Below are positions 1 through 6,542 of a stretch of DNA of 25,085 bases, piece after piece (the stretch's first letter is position 1; every line of letters starts with the position of its first letter). The stretch lies in contig JAJXYU010000275.1 in NCBI GenBank assembly GCA_021780395.1, forward strand, positions 1-25,085, read 5' to 3'. A program made the position numbers and the translations under genes. The DNA is from Pseudomonadota bacterium. GTDB lineage: Bacteria; Pseudomonadota; Gammaproteobacteria; Steroidobacterales; Steroidobacteraceae. Under the pieces are notes generated by a model. The model did not search any database and was not told the origin of the DNA. It was given only the letters and a program-made list of their open reading frames with translations.

Positions 1-1256
1 GCTGGTCGGCGAGAACGTATAGCCGCTGAGCGAGGGCGTCACGGTGTAGTTGCCCGGGGCGAGTCCGGTGAACGTGTAGCTGCCGTTGGCGGCGGTTGTG
101 GTCGTGCCGGTGCCCGCGCCGGACAGGGTGATCGTGACGCCGCTCGCGACCGCGCCGCTCACGACGCCGGAGATCGAATAGGTCGCGGCGACAACCGCGG
201 TCGAAGTGAAGTTCGTGCCGGTCACGTTGGAACTGCTGATCGTGACCGCGGTGCTGGTCGGCGAGAAGGTGTAGCCGCTCGCCGTCGGTGTCACGGTGTA
301 GTTGCCCGGGGAGAGTCCGGTGAACGTGTAGCTGCCGTTGGCGGCGGTCGTGGTGGTGCCGGTGCCCGCGCCGGACAGGGTGACCGTGACGCCGCCCGCG
401 ACCGCGCCGCTCACGGTGCCGGAGATCGAATAGGTCGCGGCGACGACCGCAGTCGAGGTGAAGTTCGTGCCGGTCACGTCGGAGCTGTTGATTGTGACCG
501 CGGTGCTGGTCGGCGAAAAGGTGTAGCCGCTCGCCGTCGGTGTCACGGTGTAGTTGCCCGGGGCGAGTCCGGTGAACGTGTAGCTGCCGTTGGCGGCGGT
601 TGTGGTCGTGCCGGTGCCCGCGCCGGACAGGGTGACCGTGACGCCGCCCGCGACCGCGCCGCTCACGGTGCCGGAGATCGAATAGGTCGCCGGGGGAGTC
701 GGGGTCGCGACGAAGGTCGTCGCGCTCAGGTTGGTGTTCGAGATCGTCACCTGGGCGCTCGTCGGTGCGAAGGTGTATCCGGCGAGCGTCGGGGTCACCG
801 TGTAACTGCCGGCCGCGAGGTTCGCGAACGAGTACTGGCCCGACGCGTTCGAGGTCTGCGTCGCGCTCGCCGCACCGCTCAACTGCAACGAGACCCCGGC
901 GAGCGCGCCGCCGTTCGAGGTCTGCACCGCGCCGCTCAAGGTGTAGGTCGTGGCCGCGGCGGTGAAATTCTCGGCGCTGAGGTTGGCGCCGCTGATGGTC
1001 ACGGAGAGGTTCGTCGGGCTGAACGTCTCACCCGCGAGCGTTGGCGTGATCGTGTAGCTCCCGTTCGCGAGTCCGGTGAACTGGTAATTGCCGGACGAGT
1101 CGGTGGTCGTGGTCGCGCTGGACGCGCCGCTCAACGCGACGCTGACTCCGGGGGTGCCGCTGATGGTGCCGGAGATCGTGTAGGTGTTCGTCTGGGTTCC
1201 GCTCCCGCCACCGCTGCTGCCTCCGCAGGCGGCGACCGCGAGGAACGTCGCCATGA
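1..1256 (-). repeat. Tandem 252-bp (84-aa) coding repeats
   Basis: Equivalent positions recur at 1, 253, 505, 757 and 1009, an exact 252-bp period with no indels. Units beginning at 1, 253 and 505 are almost identical in DNA over roughly their first 185 bp, differing at only a few positions between the second and third. The match stops near 690; the two signal-peptide-proximal units are clearly diverged in DNA but keep the protein motif. This suggests recent duplication or gene conversion at the distal end. Confidence 0.9.
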
Positions 1257-1305
1257 TGAGTCCCCGATAGATGCCCCGAACGAGAAAGCCGACTGTGCCG
1301 TTCAC
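1..1305 (-). CDS. Repeat lipoprotein with carboxypeptidase-regulatory-like repeats (3' end cut by window)
   Basis: Partial gene; 435 codons are visible and the C-terminus lies off the left edge. The chosen GTG start gives a signal peptide with two arginines, a hydrophobic core LIMATFLAVAA and a lipobox Cys (VAAC at residues 24-27), followed by a Gly/Ser linker, so an exported lipidated protein is expected. An in-frame ATG at 1254 also exists, but it would remove the charged n-region; GGGGTGAGG precedes the GTG. After the linker come about five tandem units of exactly 84 residues (252 bp), each with Y-[ST]-[IL]-S-G-x-[IV], V-x-[LV]-S-G-A, N/S-G-x-Y-x-F-x-x-L, G-x-Y-T-[IV]-T-P and FSPT. This is the pattern of CarboxypepD_reg/SdrD-B-like beta-sandwich domains. 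Surface adhesion or a structural role is inference. The distal units are nearly identical in DNA. Confidence 0.85.
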   Translation of the reverse strand, partial: MNGTVGFLVRGIYRGLIMATFLAVAACGGSSGGGSGTQTNTYTISGTISGTPGVSVALSGASSATTTTDSSGNYQFTGLANGSYTITPTLAGETFSPTNLSVTISGANLSAENFTAAATTYTLSGAVQTSNGGALAGVSLQLSGAASATQTSNASGQYSFANLAAGSYTVTPTLAGYTFAPTSAQVTISNTNLSATTFVATPTPPATYSISGTVSGAVAGGVTVTLSGAGTGTTTTAANGSYTFTGLAPGNYTVTPTASGYTFSPTSTAVTINSSDVTGTNFTSTAVVAATYSISGTVSGAVAGGVTVTLSGAGTGTTTTAANGSYTFTGLSPGNYTVTPTASGYTFSPTSTAVTISSSNVTGTNFTSTAVVAATYSISGVVSGAVASGVTITLSGAGTGTTTTAANGSYTFTGLAPGNYTVTPSLSGYTFSPTS

Positions 1306-1368
1306 GATGCCTCACCCCGTTGATGGAACTGCGCGCGAGTGACGGTACGCGGGATGTGCGCGCCTGAC

Positions 1369-1386
1369 GTCACCCTTTAGGGTGAC
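1369..1386. promoter_or_regulatory. Perfect 7-bp inverted repeat upstream of the lipoprotein gene
   Basis: GTCACCC-TTTA-GGGTGAC is a perfect dyad lying 64-81 bp upstream of the GTG at 1305 and downstream of yfcF. It could be an operator for the lipoprotein gene or a weak hairpin. No T-run follows on either strand, so a terminator is less likely. Confidence 0.35.
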
Positions 1387-1410
1387 AAGCGCGCTCAACG
1401 TGAATCGGAT

Positions 1411-1434
1411 CACGGGCGCCGGCGCGCGCCCGTG
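1411..1434 (-). terminator. Possible terminator hairpin after yfcF
   Basis: A 9-bp perfect stem (1411-1419 with 1426-1434, loop CGGCGC) begins about 6 bp beyond the yfcF stop. It lacks a clear T-tract, so intrinsic termination is uncertain. Position and stem strength are the only support. Confidence 0.4.
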
Positions 1435-1440
1435 CGGCGT

Positions 1441-2070
1441 TCAATAGTCGACGATGGGCGGACGCCGCTGCGCGATCCAGCGCGCGACGCTCGGGCGGCG
1501 CCACTGGCGATGCGCGTACTCGGCGAGCGGCGCCGGCACGGGATCGCCGTGTGCGACCAATCGCTGCAACATCATCGCGAGGTCCACGTCCGCAATCGAC
1601 CAGCTTCCGCATAGATATCCGCGCGAACCGTCGAGCCACGCGAGTGCGGCGGTCGTGAGCTTGTCCGCCGCGGCTCGCGCCGCCGCCGACAGCGGTGGCC
1701 GCTTCGTCCCGCAGAAAACGACGAACGTCGGGCGCTCCTCGCGGATCGGCATCAGGTCGCTGCGCACCCAGGCCTGAACCTGGCGCGCCCGCGCCCTCTC
1801 GCGCGGCCCGCCCGGGTAGAGCCGCGTGCCGCCCGGGAAGGCCTCGTCGAGGTATTCGGCAATCGCCGAGGACTCCGACAGCGCGAAATCCTCGTGGATC
1901 AGGGTCGGGACGCGGCGGGTGAGCGACGCGCGCGCGTAATGCGGGTTCTCGTTCGCGTGTTTCGCGAGGTCGAGCGGCTCGACGTCGAAGGCGAGTTCCT
2001 TCTCGACGAGGCTCACGAACGCGGTGAGCGCGTAAGGGCTCACGTAGTTGGAATCGACATATAGTCGCAT
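1441..2070 (-). CDS. yfcF: Glutathione S-transferase, YfcF-type
   Basis: 209 residues, close to E. coli YfcF (about 214). The ATG at 2070 gives MRLYVDSNYVSPYALTAFVS, matching the family N-terminus; an in-frame extension to 2133 has no family support. The thioredoxin-fold N-domain (about 1-80) carries RRVPTLIHEDFALSESSAIA, with the cis-Pro after V and the ES pair that binds the glutathione gamma-glutamyl group. The helical C-domain has the very characteristic RARARQVQAWVRSDLMPIRE and a terminal region with SIADVDLAMMLQRLVAHGD. Family members have glutathione transferase or peroxidase activity and help in oxidative stress; the physiological substrate is unknown. It is monocistronic and diverges from the ammonium transporter gene across a 296-bp gap. 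Confidence 0.93.
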   Translation of the reverse strand: MRLYVDSNYVSPYALTAFVSLVEKELAFDVEPLDLAKHANENPHYARASLTRRVPTLIHEDFALSESSAIAEYLDEAFPGGTRLYPGGPRERARARQVQAWVRSDLMPIREERPTFVVFCGTKRPPLSAAARAAADKLTTAALAWLDGSRGYLCGSWSIADVDLAMMLQRLVAHGDPVPAPLAEYAHRQWRRPSVARWIAQRRPPIVDY

Positions 2071-2177
2071 GCGTGCCGTCCTCGTGTGTGGAGCGCGGAC
2101 CCGGCCGGCGCCGGGCAATCTGCAAAATACCATGCGATCGACGCCCGGCTCGACCCCTCTTCAGATGCCCGCGCCGC

Positions 2178-2192
2178 GCACCACCCCGGTGC
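2178..2192. promoter_or_regulatory. NtrC-binding dyad 1 (distal)
   Basis: GCACC-ACCCC-GGTGC is a perfect match to the NtrC enhancer consensus GCACC-N5-GGTGC. Its centre (2185) is about 130 bp upstream of the start site predicted from the sigma-54 element. Confidence 0.85.
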
Positions 2193-2198
2193 GGCAAT

Positions 2199-2213
2199 GC
2201 ACCGGATCGGTGC
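2199..2213. promoter_or_regulatory. NtrC-binding dyad 2 (proximal)
   Basis: GCACC-GGATC-GGTGC is a second perfect NtrC dyad. Its centre (2206) is 21 bp, two helical turns, from the first and about 109 bp upstream of the predicted start, the geometry of an NtrC enhancer as at glnAp2. Confidence 0.85.
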
Positions 2214-2288
2214 GTCACGCCGTCGTGCGCACTGCGGAAGCCACCTGCCCGGCCTGCGGCCGGCGGATTTGCATCGCAGGTCAGGGGT

Positions 2289-2304
2289 TGGCATCGGAAT
2301 TGCT
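2289..2304 (+). promoter_or_regulatory. Sigma-54 promoter of the ammonium transporter gene
   Basis: TGGCATCGGAATTGCT fits the sigma-54 consensus TGGCAC/TG/C-N4-TTGCT, with GG at -24 and GC at -12. Transcription would start near 2315, about 52 nt before the ATG at 2367. Together with the two NtrC dyads it implies induction under nitrogen limitation. Confidence 0.87.
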
Positions 2305-2366
2305 TCCGTGTTCGCAGAGTCTGGTTCAGGCATGGCCGTTCGTGGGCACGGAGGAACGTCGCACCG

Positions 2367-3689
2367 ATGAATCGTTCGCGGAGATCGTTCTGGCGGCAAG
2401 TCGTCCCGCTGGCTGCGCTGCTCGTGGCCGGGCATGCCGCTGCGGCGCCGATCCAGCCGGATATCGTTCCGTTCGCGCGGATCAGCGCCGGCGACACCGC
2501 GTGGATGCTCACCTCCACCGCGTTGGTGTTGATGATGACGGTACCGGGACTTGCGCTCTTCTACGGGGGCATGGTCCGCAAGAAGAACGTGTTGTCGACC
2601 TTGATGCAGAGCTTCGCGATCACCTGCGTGGTCACGATCCTGTGGTGGGCCGTCGGCTACTCGCTCGCATTCACGCCGGGTCCGACGCCATATCTCGGCG
2701 GCCTCGGCCGGGCGTTCTTCGACGGCATCGTCTATCTGCACGACGCCGGCCGGGTGAGTGTATCGCCGCTCGCGCCGACGATTCCCGAGTCCGTGTATGC
2801 GATGTTCCAGGGCACGTTCGCGATCATCACGCCGGCGTTGATCTGCGGATCCCTCGCCGAACGCATGAAATTCTCGGCGATGTTGTGGTTCATGTCGCTC
2901 TGGCTGCTCATCGTCTATTGTCCGGTCGCGCATTGGATGTGGGCGCCGGGCGGCTGGTTCGCGGCCACGCAGCTCGACTTCGCGGGTGGCACCGTCGTCC
3001 ACGTCAACGCGGGGATCGCGGGCCTCGCGTCGGCGTTGATGCTCGGGAAGCGCATCGGTTACGGACGAACGGCGATGGCGCCGCACAACCTGACCTTGAC
3101 CGTGATCGGCACGGCCCTGCTGTGGGTGGGCTGGTTCGGGTTCAATGCGGGATCGGCGCTCGTCTCCGATGGGCGCGCCGGCATGGCGTTCCTGGCCACC
3201 CACGTCGCCGCGGCTGCCGCGGCGATCACCTGGATGTTCACGGAGTGGCTCCTGAAGGGCAAACCGAGCGTGCTCGGCATCGCGTCCGGCGCAGTCGCGG
3301 GACTCGTCGCGATCACGCCGGCAGCGGGCTTCGTCACGCCGGACGGGGCGGTGCTGATCGGCGCGCTGGCGGGCGTCGTCTGTTATGGGTCGGCTACGTC
3401 GATGAAGAAGTGGTTCGGCTATGACGATGCACTGGACGCATTCGGCGTGCATGGCGTCGGTGGAATCCTCGGTGCATTGCTCACCGGCGCGCTCGTCAGC
3501 AAGGCGGTCAGCGGCGCGACCGGCAGTGTCCTCACGCAGTTGAAGGGCGTGACCGCGACCTTGGCGTGGAGTTTCCTGGCGAGCATTGCGATCCTCAAGG
3601 CGATCGACCTCACGATCGGGCTGCGCGTGAGTACGGACGAGGAACGCGAAGGACTCGACATCGCTTTGCACGGCGAAGCGATCGAATGA
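2367..3689 (+). CDS. amtB: Ammonium transporter (Amt family)
   Basis: 440 residues, full length for an Amt/Mep/Rh channel that moves ammonium across the inner membrane. The ATG at 2367 gives a signal peptide (MNRSRRSFWRQ, hydrophobic core, AGHAAAA), as known for AmtB, and GGAGG lies 12 nt upstream; the frame is open much further 5' but that part looks unlike Amt. Hallmarks seen: GLALFYGGMVRKKNVLSTLM, GSLAERMKF, DFAGGTVVHVNAG and FGVHGVGGILGALLTG. The last two carry the twin pore histidines (H212 and H362). About 11 membrane helices follow the signal peptide. The C-tail DEEREGLDIALHGEA is the conserved segment that contacts the PII protein GlnK. No glnK is adjacent, unlike the usual glnK-amtB pair. 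Regulation by NtrC and sigma-54 is indicated by the upstream sites. Confidence 0.97.
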   Translation: MNRSRRSFWRQVVPLAALLVAGHAAAAPIQPDIVPFARISAGDTAWMLTSTALVLMMTVPGLALFYGGMVRKKNVLSTLMQSFAITCVVTILWWAVGYSLAFTPGPTPYLGGLGRAFFDGIVYLHDAGRVSVSPLAPTIPESVYAMFQGTFAIITPALICGSLAERMKFSAMLWFMSLWLLIVYCPVAHWMWAPGGWFAATQLDFAGGTVVHVNAGIAGLASALMLGKRIGYGRTAMAPHNLTLTVIGTALLWVGWFGFNAGSALVSDGRAGMAFLATHVAAAAAAITWMFTEWLLKGKPSVLGIASGAVAGLVAITPAAGFVTPDGAVLIGALAGVVCYGSATSMKKWFGYDDALDAFGVHGVGGILGALLTGALVSKAVSGATGSVLTQLKGVTATLAWSFLASIAILKAIDLTIGLRVSTDEEREGLDIALHGEAIE

Positions 3690-3704
3690 TCGCTCGGGGT
3701 GCGA

Positions 3705-3722
3705 TGGCGGCCCGTGCCGCCA
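3705..3722. terminator. Stem-loop between convergent genes
   Basis: TGGCGGC-CCGT-GCCGCCA, a perfect 7-bp stem, lies 16 bp after the transporter stop and before the convergent beta-barrel gene. There is no T-run, so a role as bidirectional terminator is only suggested by position. Confidence 0.4.
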
Positions 3723-3761
3723 CCGCCCTCCCCGCATGGCGATCCGGTAAAGTGCGGATCC

Positions 3762-4310
3762 CTAGAAGCGCCAGCTCACACCCGCGCTGAACACGTCCGA
3801 GTTGTAGGAATATCCCGCGTCGGTTCCGCCCGGGAAATGCGTCCATTCGAAGTTCAATCCGAGCGCGCCGCGCAATGCGACGTCGCCGCCGACGCCGAAC
3901 GACAGGCCAGTGTTGGTGGTGTGCCCGTCACCGAAGTTGCGGCTGAGGCTAACCGTGCCGAGTCCGGCGACGCCATAGACCGAGAACGTCGGCAGGATCG
4001 GGTAGGAACCCTTGAGATACGCGCCGCCGATCGTGTCGACGCTCACCGCGGCGCCGGCACTGTTGTCGCTCGAGAGTCCGGTCCCGATCCGGCCCTCGAT
4101 GCCGAAATAATCGGACAGCGGCATGCCGATGCGCGCGATGATCAGGCTGGGGCTCACGGTCGAGAGTCCGCTTTCGTCGTAGCGCATGATCCCGATATTC
4201 GCACCGACGTAAGGTTGGAAGTCGTACTGGGACGTTCCAAATCCGGCCGCGCCGGCGGTGCCGGACAGCACGAGCAAGGGTGCCGCGAACGGCAGACATC
4301 GTTTGATCAT
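3762..4310 (-). CDS. Outer-membrane beta-barrel protein
   Basis: 182 residues. A classic Sec signal peptide (MIKRCLPFAAPLLVLSGTAG, cleavage likely after AGA) is followed by a glycine-rich alternating pattern typical of an eight-stranded OmpA/OprF-N or Opa-like barrel (PF13505-type). Examples are QPYVGANIGIMRYD, YFGIEGRIGTGL, FSVYGVAGLGTVSLS and a final strand SAGVSWRF ending in Phe, the BAM recognition signature. FGIEGRIG and YGVAGLG are common in the porin-family small-barrel proteins. The function (adhesion, membrane stability or small-molecule passage) cannot be told. It is transcribed alone, convergent with the ammonium transporter. Confidence 0.88.
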   Translation of the reverse strand: MIKRCLPFAAPLLVLSGTAGAAGFGTSQYDFQPYVGANIGIMRYDESGLSTVSPSLIIARIGMPLSDYFGIEGRIGTGLSSDNSAGAAVSVDTIGGAYLKGSYPILPTFSVYGVAGLGTVSLSRNFGDGHTTNTGLSFGVGGDVALRGALGLNFEWTHFPGGTDAGYSYNSDVFSAGVSWRF

Positions 4311-4417
4311 CAGAAGTCCCCACGGTGGTTCGTTGTAAGAAGGTCGACTCCACCGTCGCGGCGGAGTTCCCGGGTCGCCAATCGGCGACAGTGCCGTCGG
4401 GCGCGCGGGCGTCAGGG

Positions 4418-4435
4418 GACTCGCGGGGCCGAGTC
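4418..4435 (-). terminator. Stem-loop downstream of doxDA
   Basis: GACTCG-CGGGGC-CGAGTC forms a 6-bp stem about 21 bp past the doxDA stop, in the gap before the beta-barrel gene. There is no T-run on the minus strand; it is a weak terminator candidate. Confidence 0.3.
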
Positions 4436-4456
4436 ACATTCGCGCGGATGCCTCGG

Positions 4457-5530
4457 TCAACGGGTGGTGCCGAGCGTGGCGCTCGTCGTGAACCGAATCG
4501 CGTCGATCGTGGTCGCCTCGATCACGTAACGGCCCGGCGCGAGGCGCAGTCCGGTTTGAGCCGCCGGCAACGCGATGGTCGCCTTGGAGCCGACGCCCGC
4601 CTGGATGCTCTCGAACCCGGGCCCGAACCGGTTGTACGCGTAATCGTTCGCGAACGCGGCTTTCGGCAGCGCGCCAAGATTCGAACCGTTCCAGGTCTCG
4701 ACGGCGCGCCCGTCCGGTCCGCGGAGCACGATCCGCACGATGTGCGCCGGGACGGCCGGCGTGCCCCCGTCGAGGTAGGCGTGGAACGAGACGCCTCCGT
4801 CGCCACGCACGACCGCGTCGCTCAGGGTCACATGATGCTTCGACGGGCTGACGGGACCGGAATGGAATGGCGTCACGACCGAACCCCGGTAGTAGTGATA
4901 GGTCGATACCACGAACAGGATCGTCACGACCCAGAGCGCCTTGCCGAGCGATTCGAGGGTCTTCTCCGGCAAGGCTCCGCTCGCGACCCAGCGAAACCAC
5001 GGCTTCCCCGCGAGCGCCGGCCGCGTCCGCCCGAGCCAGGCGTCGATCGAATAGGCACCCGCGCCACCCGCGAGCAGCGTCGCGCCGATCCCGAAATTGC
5101 ACGCCGCCATCGTCCACTCGTCGATGCAGGTGGCCCCTTGCCAGCCGAACAGCAACATCAGCACGACGCTCAGACCCATCGTGACCAGTGCGCTCAGCCG
5201 GGTCAGGAAGCCGAAGATCAGGAACAGACCGAAGATCAACTCCGCCGCGCTGAAGACGATGACGCCCGCATAGAGCAGGTAGAAATGCTGCAGCAGGTAG
5301 CTGACCAGGTGGTCCATTCCGAGGAGCGCGCCCGGCATCGCGGTCTGGAACTTGTTCGCCATCCAGTGCGCCGCGTGCGGATCGAGCTTCTTCGGCGCGT
5401 AGATGAATCGGCGGCTGCCACCGCCCCAGTAGATCCATCCTTGCACGAAGCGGGCGCTGAGCAGCGCGATGCCCGCGATCCGCCAGTCGGCGGATCGCGG
5501 GTTCCCGGTCGTCTTGGCATCGGTCGACAT
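4457..5530 (-). CDS. doxDA: DoxDA: thiosulfate:quinone oxidoreductase, DoxD-DoxA fusion
   Basis: 357 residues, the length expected of DoxD fused to DoxA, as in acidithiobacilli (the two are separate subunits in Acidianus). The DoxD part (about 15-170) is a DoxX-like four-helix membrane domain: RFVQGWIYWGGGSRRFIYAPKK, HFYLLYAGVIVFSAAELIFGLFLIFGFLTRL, then LFGWQGATCIDEWTMAACNFG. A further helix (about 197-211) anchors a C-terminal DoxA domain (about 213-350) with beta-rich segments and NRFGPGFESIQAGVGSKATI. In characterised enzymes thiosulfate is oxidised to tetrathionate and electrons pass to the quinone pool. It is the last gene of a three-gene operon, 33 bp after the binding-protein gene. 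A 13-bp perfect hairpin lies at codons 10-19. Substrate specificity here is inferred. Confidence 0.88.
   Translation of the reverse strand: MSTDAKTTGNPRSADWRIAGIALLSARFVQGWIYWGGGSRRFIYAPKKLDPHAAHWMANKFQTAMPGALLGMDHLVSYLLQHFYLLYAGVIVFSAAELIFGLFLIFGFLTRLSALVTMGLSVVLMLLFGWQGATCIDEWTMAACNFGIGATLLAGGAGAYSIDAWLGRTRPALAGKPWFRWVASGALPEKTLESLGKALWVVTILFVVSTYHYYRGSVVTPFHSGPVSPSKHHVTLSDAVVRGDGGVSFHAYLDGGTPAVPAHIVRIVLRGPDGRAVETWNGSNLGALPKAAFANDYAYNRFGPGFESIQAGVGSKATIALPAAQTGLRLAPGRYVIEATTIDAIRFTTSATLGTTR
5472..5501 (-). repeat. 13-bp perfect inverted repeat just inside doxDA
   Basis: Arms 5472-5484 and 5489-5501 are perfectly complementary with a 4-nt loop (AGTC on the plus strand). It encodes codons 10-19, beginning about 30 nt after the A of the start codon, so the mRNA would fold into a very stable hairpin close to the translation start. 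Confidence 0.8.
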
Positions 5531-5563
5531 GGCGCGGACCTCGTGACGTTCTGGACCGGCGTT

Positions 5564-6532
5564 TCAGTGGCGGTAGGGCGCGAAACCGTAGCGCGCGAAG
5601 ATCGCGAGCGCCGGCGGGGACTTCAGGAAGTCGACCCAGGCGCGCGCGGCCCGCGGGTGCGGCGCGCTCTTCAGGATCCCGGCGGCGTAGATCGCGGTCA
5701 CGTTCTGGGCGGAGGGGATCGCGACGTTTGCGATCGGATGCCCGGCCTGTTCCTGGAACATCGCCTCCGACTTCCACGTCACGCCCGCGTCGGCCTTGCC
5801 TTGCATCAGGAACAACGGCGTCTGCCGGTGATGGATGTGCGTGAGGATCGTCTCGCCGCTCTTCACCTTCGTCGCGTAGACCGCGGTCTCCAACGACCGT
5901 CCGCCCGCCTTCACGAGCGCCCCCTGGATCTGCCGCGCGACGCCCTCGAAGCGCGGGTTCGGCATCACCACGCGCACCCCGGGACGCGCGAGATCGGCGA
6001 GCGATGCGATGTGCGCCGGATTGCCCTTCGGGACCATGATCGTCAGATCGTTGGTGACGTACGGAACCGCCGGCCCGAGCACGTACCCCCGGGCGATCAT
6101 CGCCTGCACGCCGCGCAGCCCGGCCGCGAACACGTCCGCCCGCACGCTCCAGGTCATGTTGCCGACCGTGATCGTGCCGCCGTTCTCGATCTGCCGCACC
6201 AGCAATCCCGGGGGGATCGTCTCGTAGTAGATCTCACCGCGCAGCTCGGGATGCGCCTTCTCGAACGCCGCGACGAGAGGCGCCATCGCGAAGTAGTAGT
6301 TGCCGCCGACGAAGATCGTCAGTCGTGCGCCGCAAGGGTTGCCGTGGAAGTCGGGCAGGTCGTCGACCTCAGGCACCGTGAACTCGAGCCCGCGCCGCAC
6401 CGCCGGGTCGTTGGTGCCATGACTCCAGGGCGGATAGATCGAGTCCGCTCCCTGCGCGGCGCAAGCGGACGAGCCGCACCATGCGACGCACGCGGCGAGC
6501 GCCGCGACCATCGGCCAGATTCGCTGTCGCAT
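5564..6532 (-). CDS. Periplasmic substrate-binding protein, ModA/oxyanion-like
   Basis: 322 residues with a Sec signal peptide (MRQRIWPMVAALAACVAWC, then SSACAAQG). The mature protein looks like a type II periplasmic binding protein of the ModA/WtpA/sulfate-binding sort: LTIFVGGNYYFAMAPLVAAFEKAHPE, TNDLTIMVPKGNPAHIASLADLARPGVRVVMPNP, and a hinge with ADAGVTWKSEAMFQ. ATG at 6532 was chosen because GAGGG lies 7 nt upstream; an adjacent GTG at 6535 is possible. The gene sits 10 bp after the Tat-protein gene and 33 bp before doxDA. No ABC permease or ATPase is next to it, so it may present an oxyanion such as thiosulfate to the enzyme instead of feeding a transporter. That role is inference; a molybdate or sulfate binder is the alternative. 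Confidence 0.8.
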   Translation of the reverse strand: MRQRIWPMVAALAACVAWCGSSACAAQGADSIYPPWSHGTNDPAVRRGLEFTVPEVDDLPDFHGNPCGARLTIFVGGNYYFAMAPLVAAFEKAHPELRGEIYYETIPPGLLVRQIENGGTITVGNMTWSVRADVFAAGLRGVQAMIARGYVLGPAVPYVTNDLTIMVPKGNPAHIASLADLARPGVRVVMPNPRFEGVARQIQGALVKAGGRSLETAVYATKVKSGETILTHIHHRQTPLFLMQGKADAGVTWKSEAMFQEQAGHPIANVAIPSAQNVTAIYAAGILKSAPHPRAARAWVDFLKSPPALAIFARYGFAPYRH

Positions 6533-6542
6533 CACGTATCCC

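Noticed and set aside
1..1256. CRISPR-like periodic repeats
   Set aside because: The 252-bp period is in frame within one open reading frame and encodes a repeated protein domain; there are no short repeats with unique spacers.
2240..2260. CCGGCC-TGC-GGCCGG dyad between the NtrC sites and the sigma-54 promoter
   Set aside because: Short GC-only stem common in this composition; no known regulator matches it.
3205..3225. 21-bp palindrome in amtB
   Set aside because: It encodes a run of alanines, where GCC/GCG alternation makes palindromes likely; not treated as a signal.
2040..3737. 565-codon minus-strand frame opposite amtB
   Set aside because: Arg/His/Asp-rich shadow; amtB on the other strand has conserved motifs throughout.
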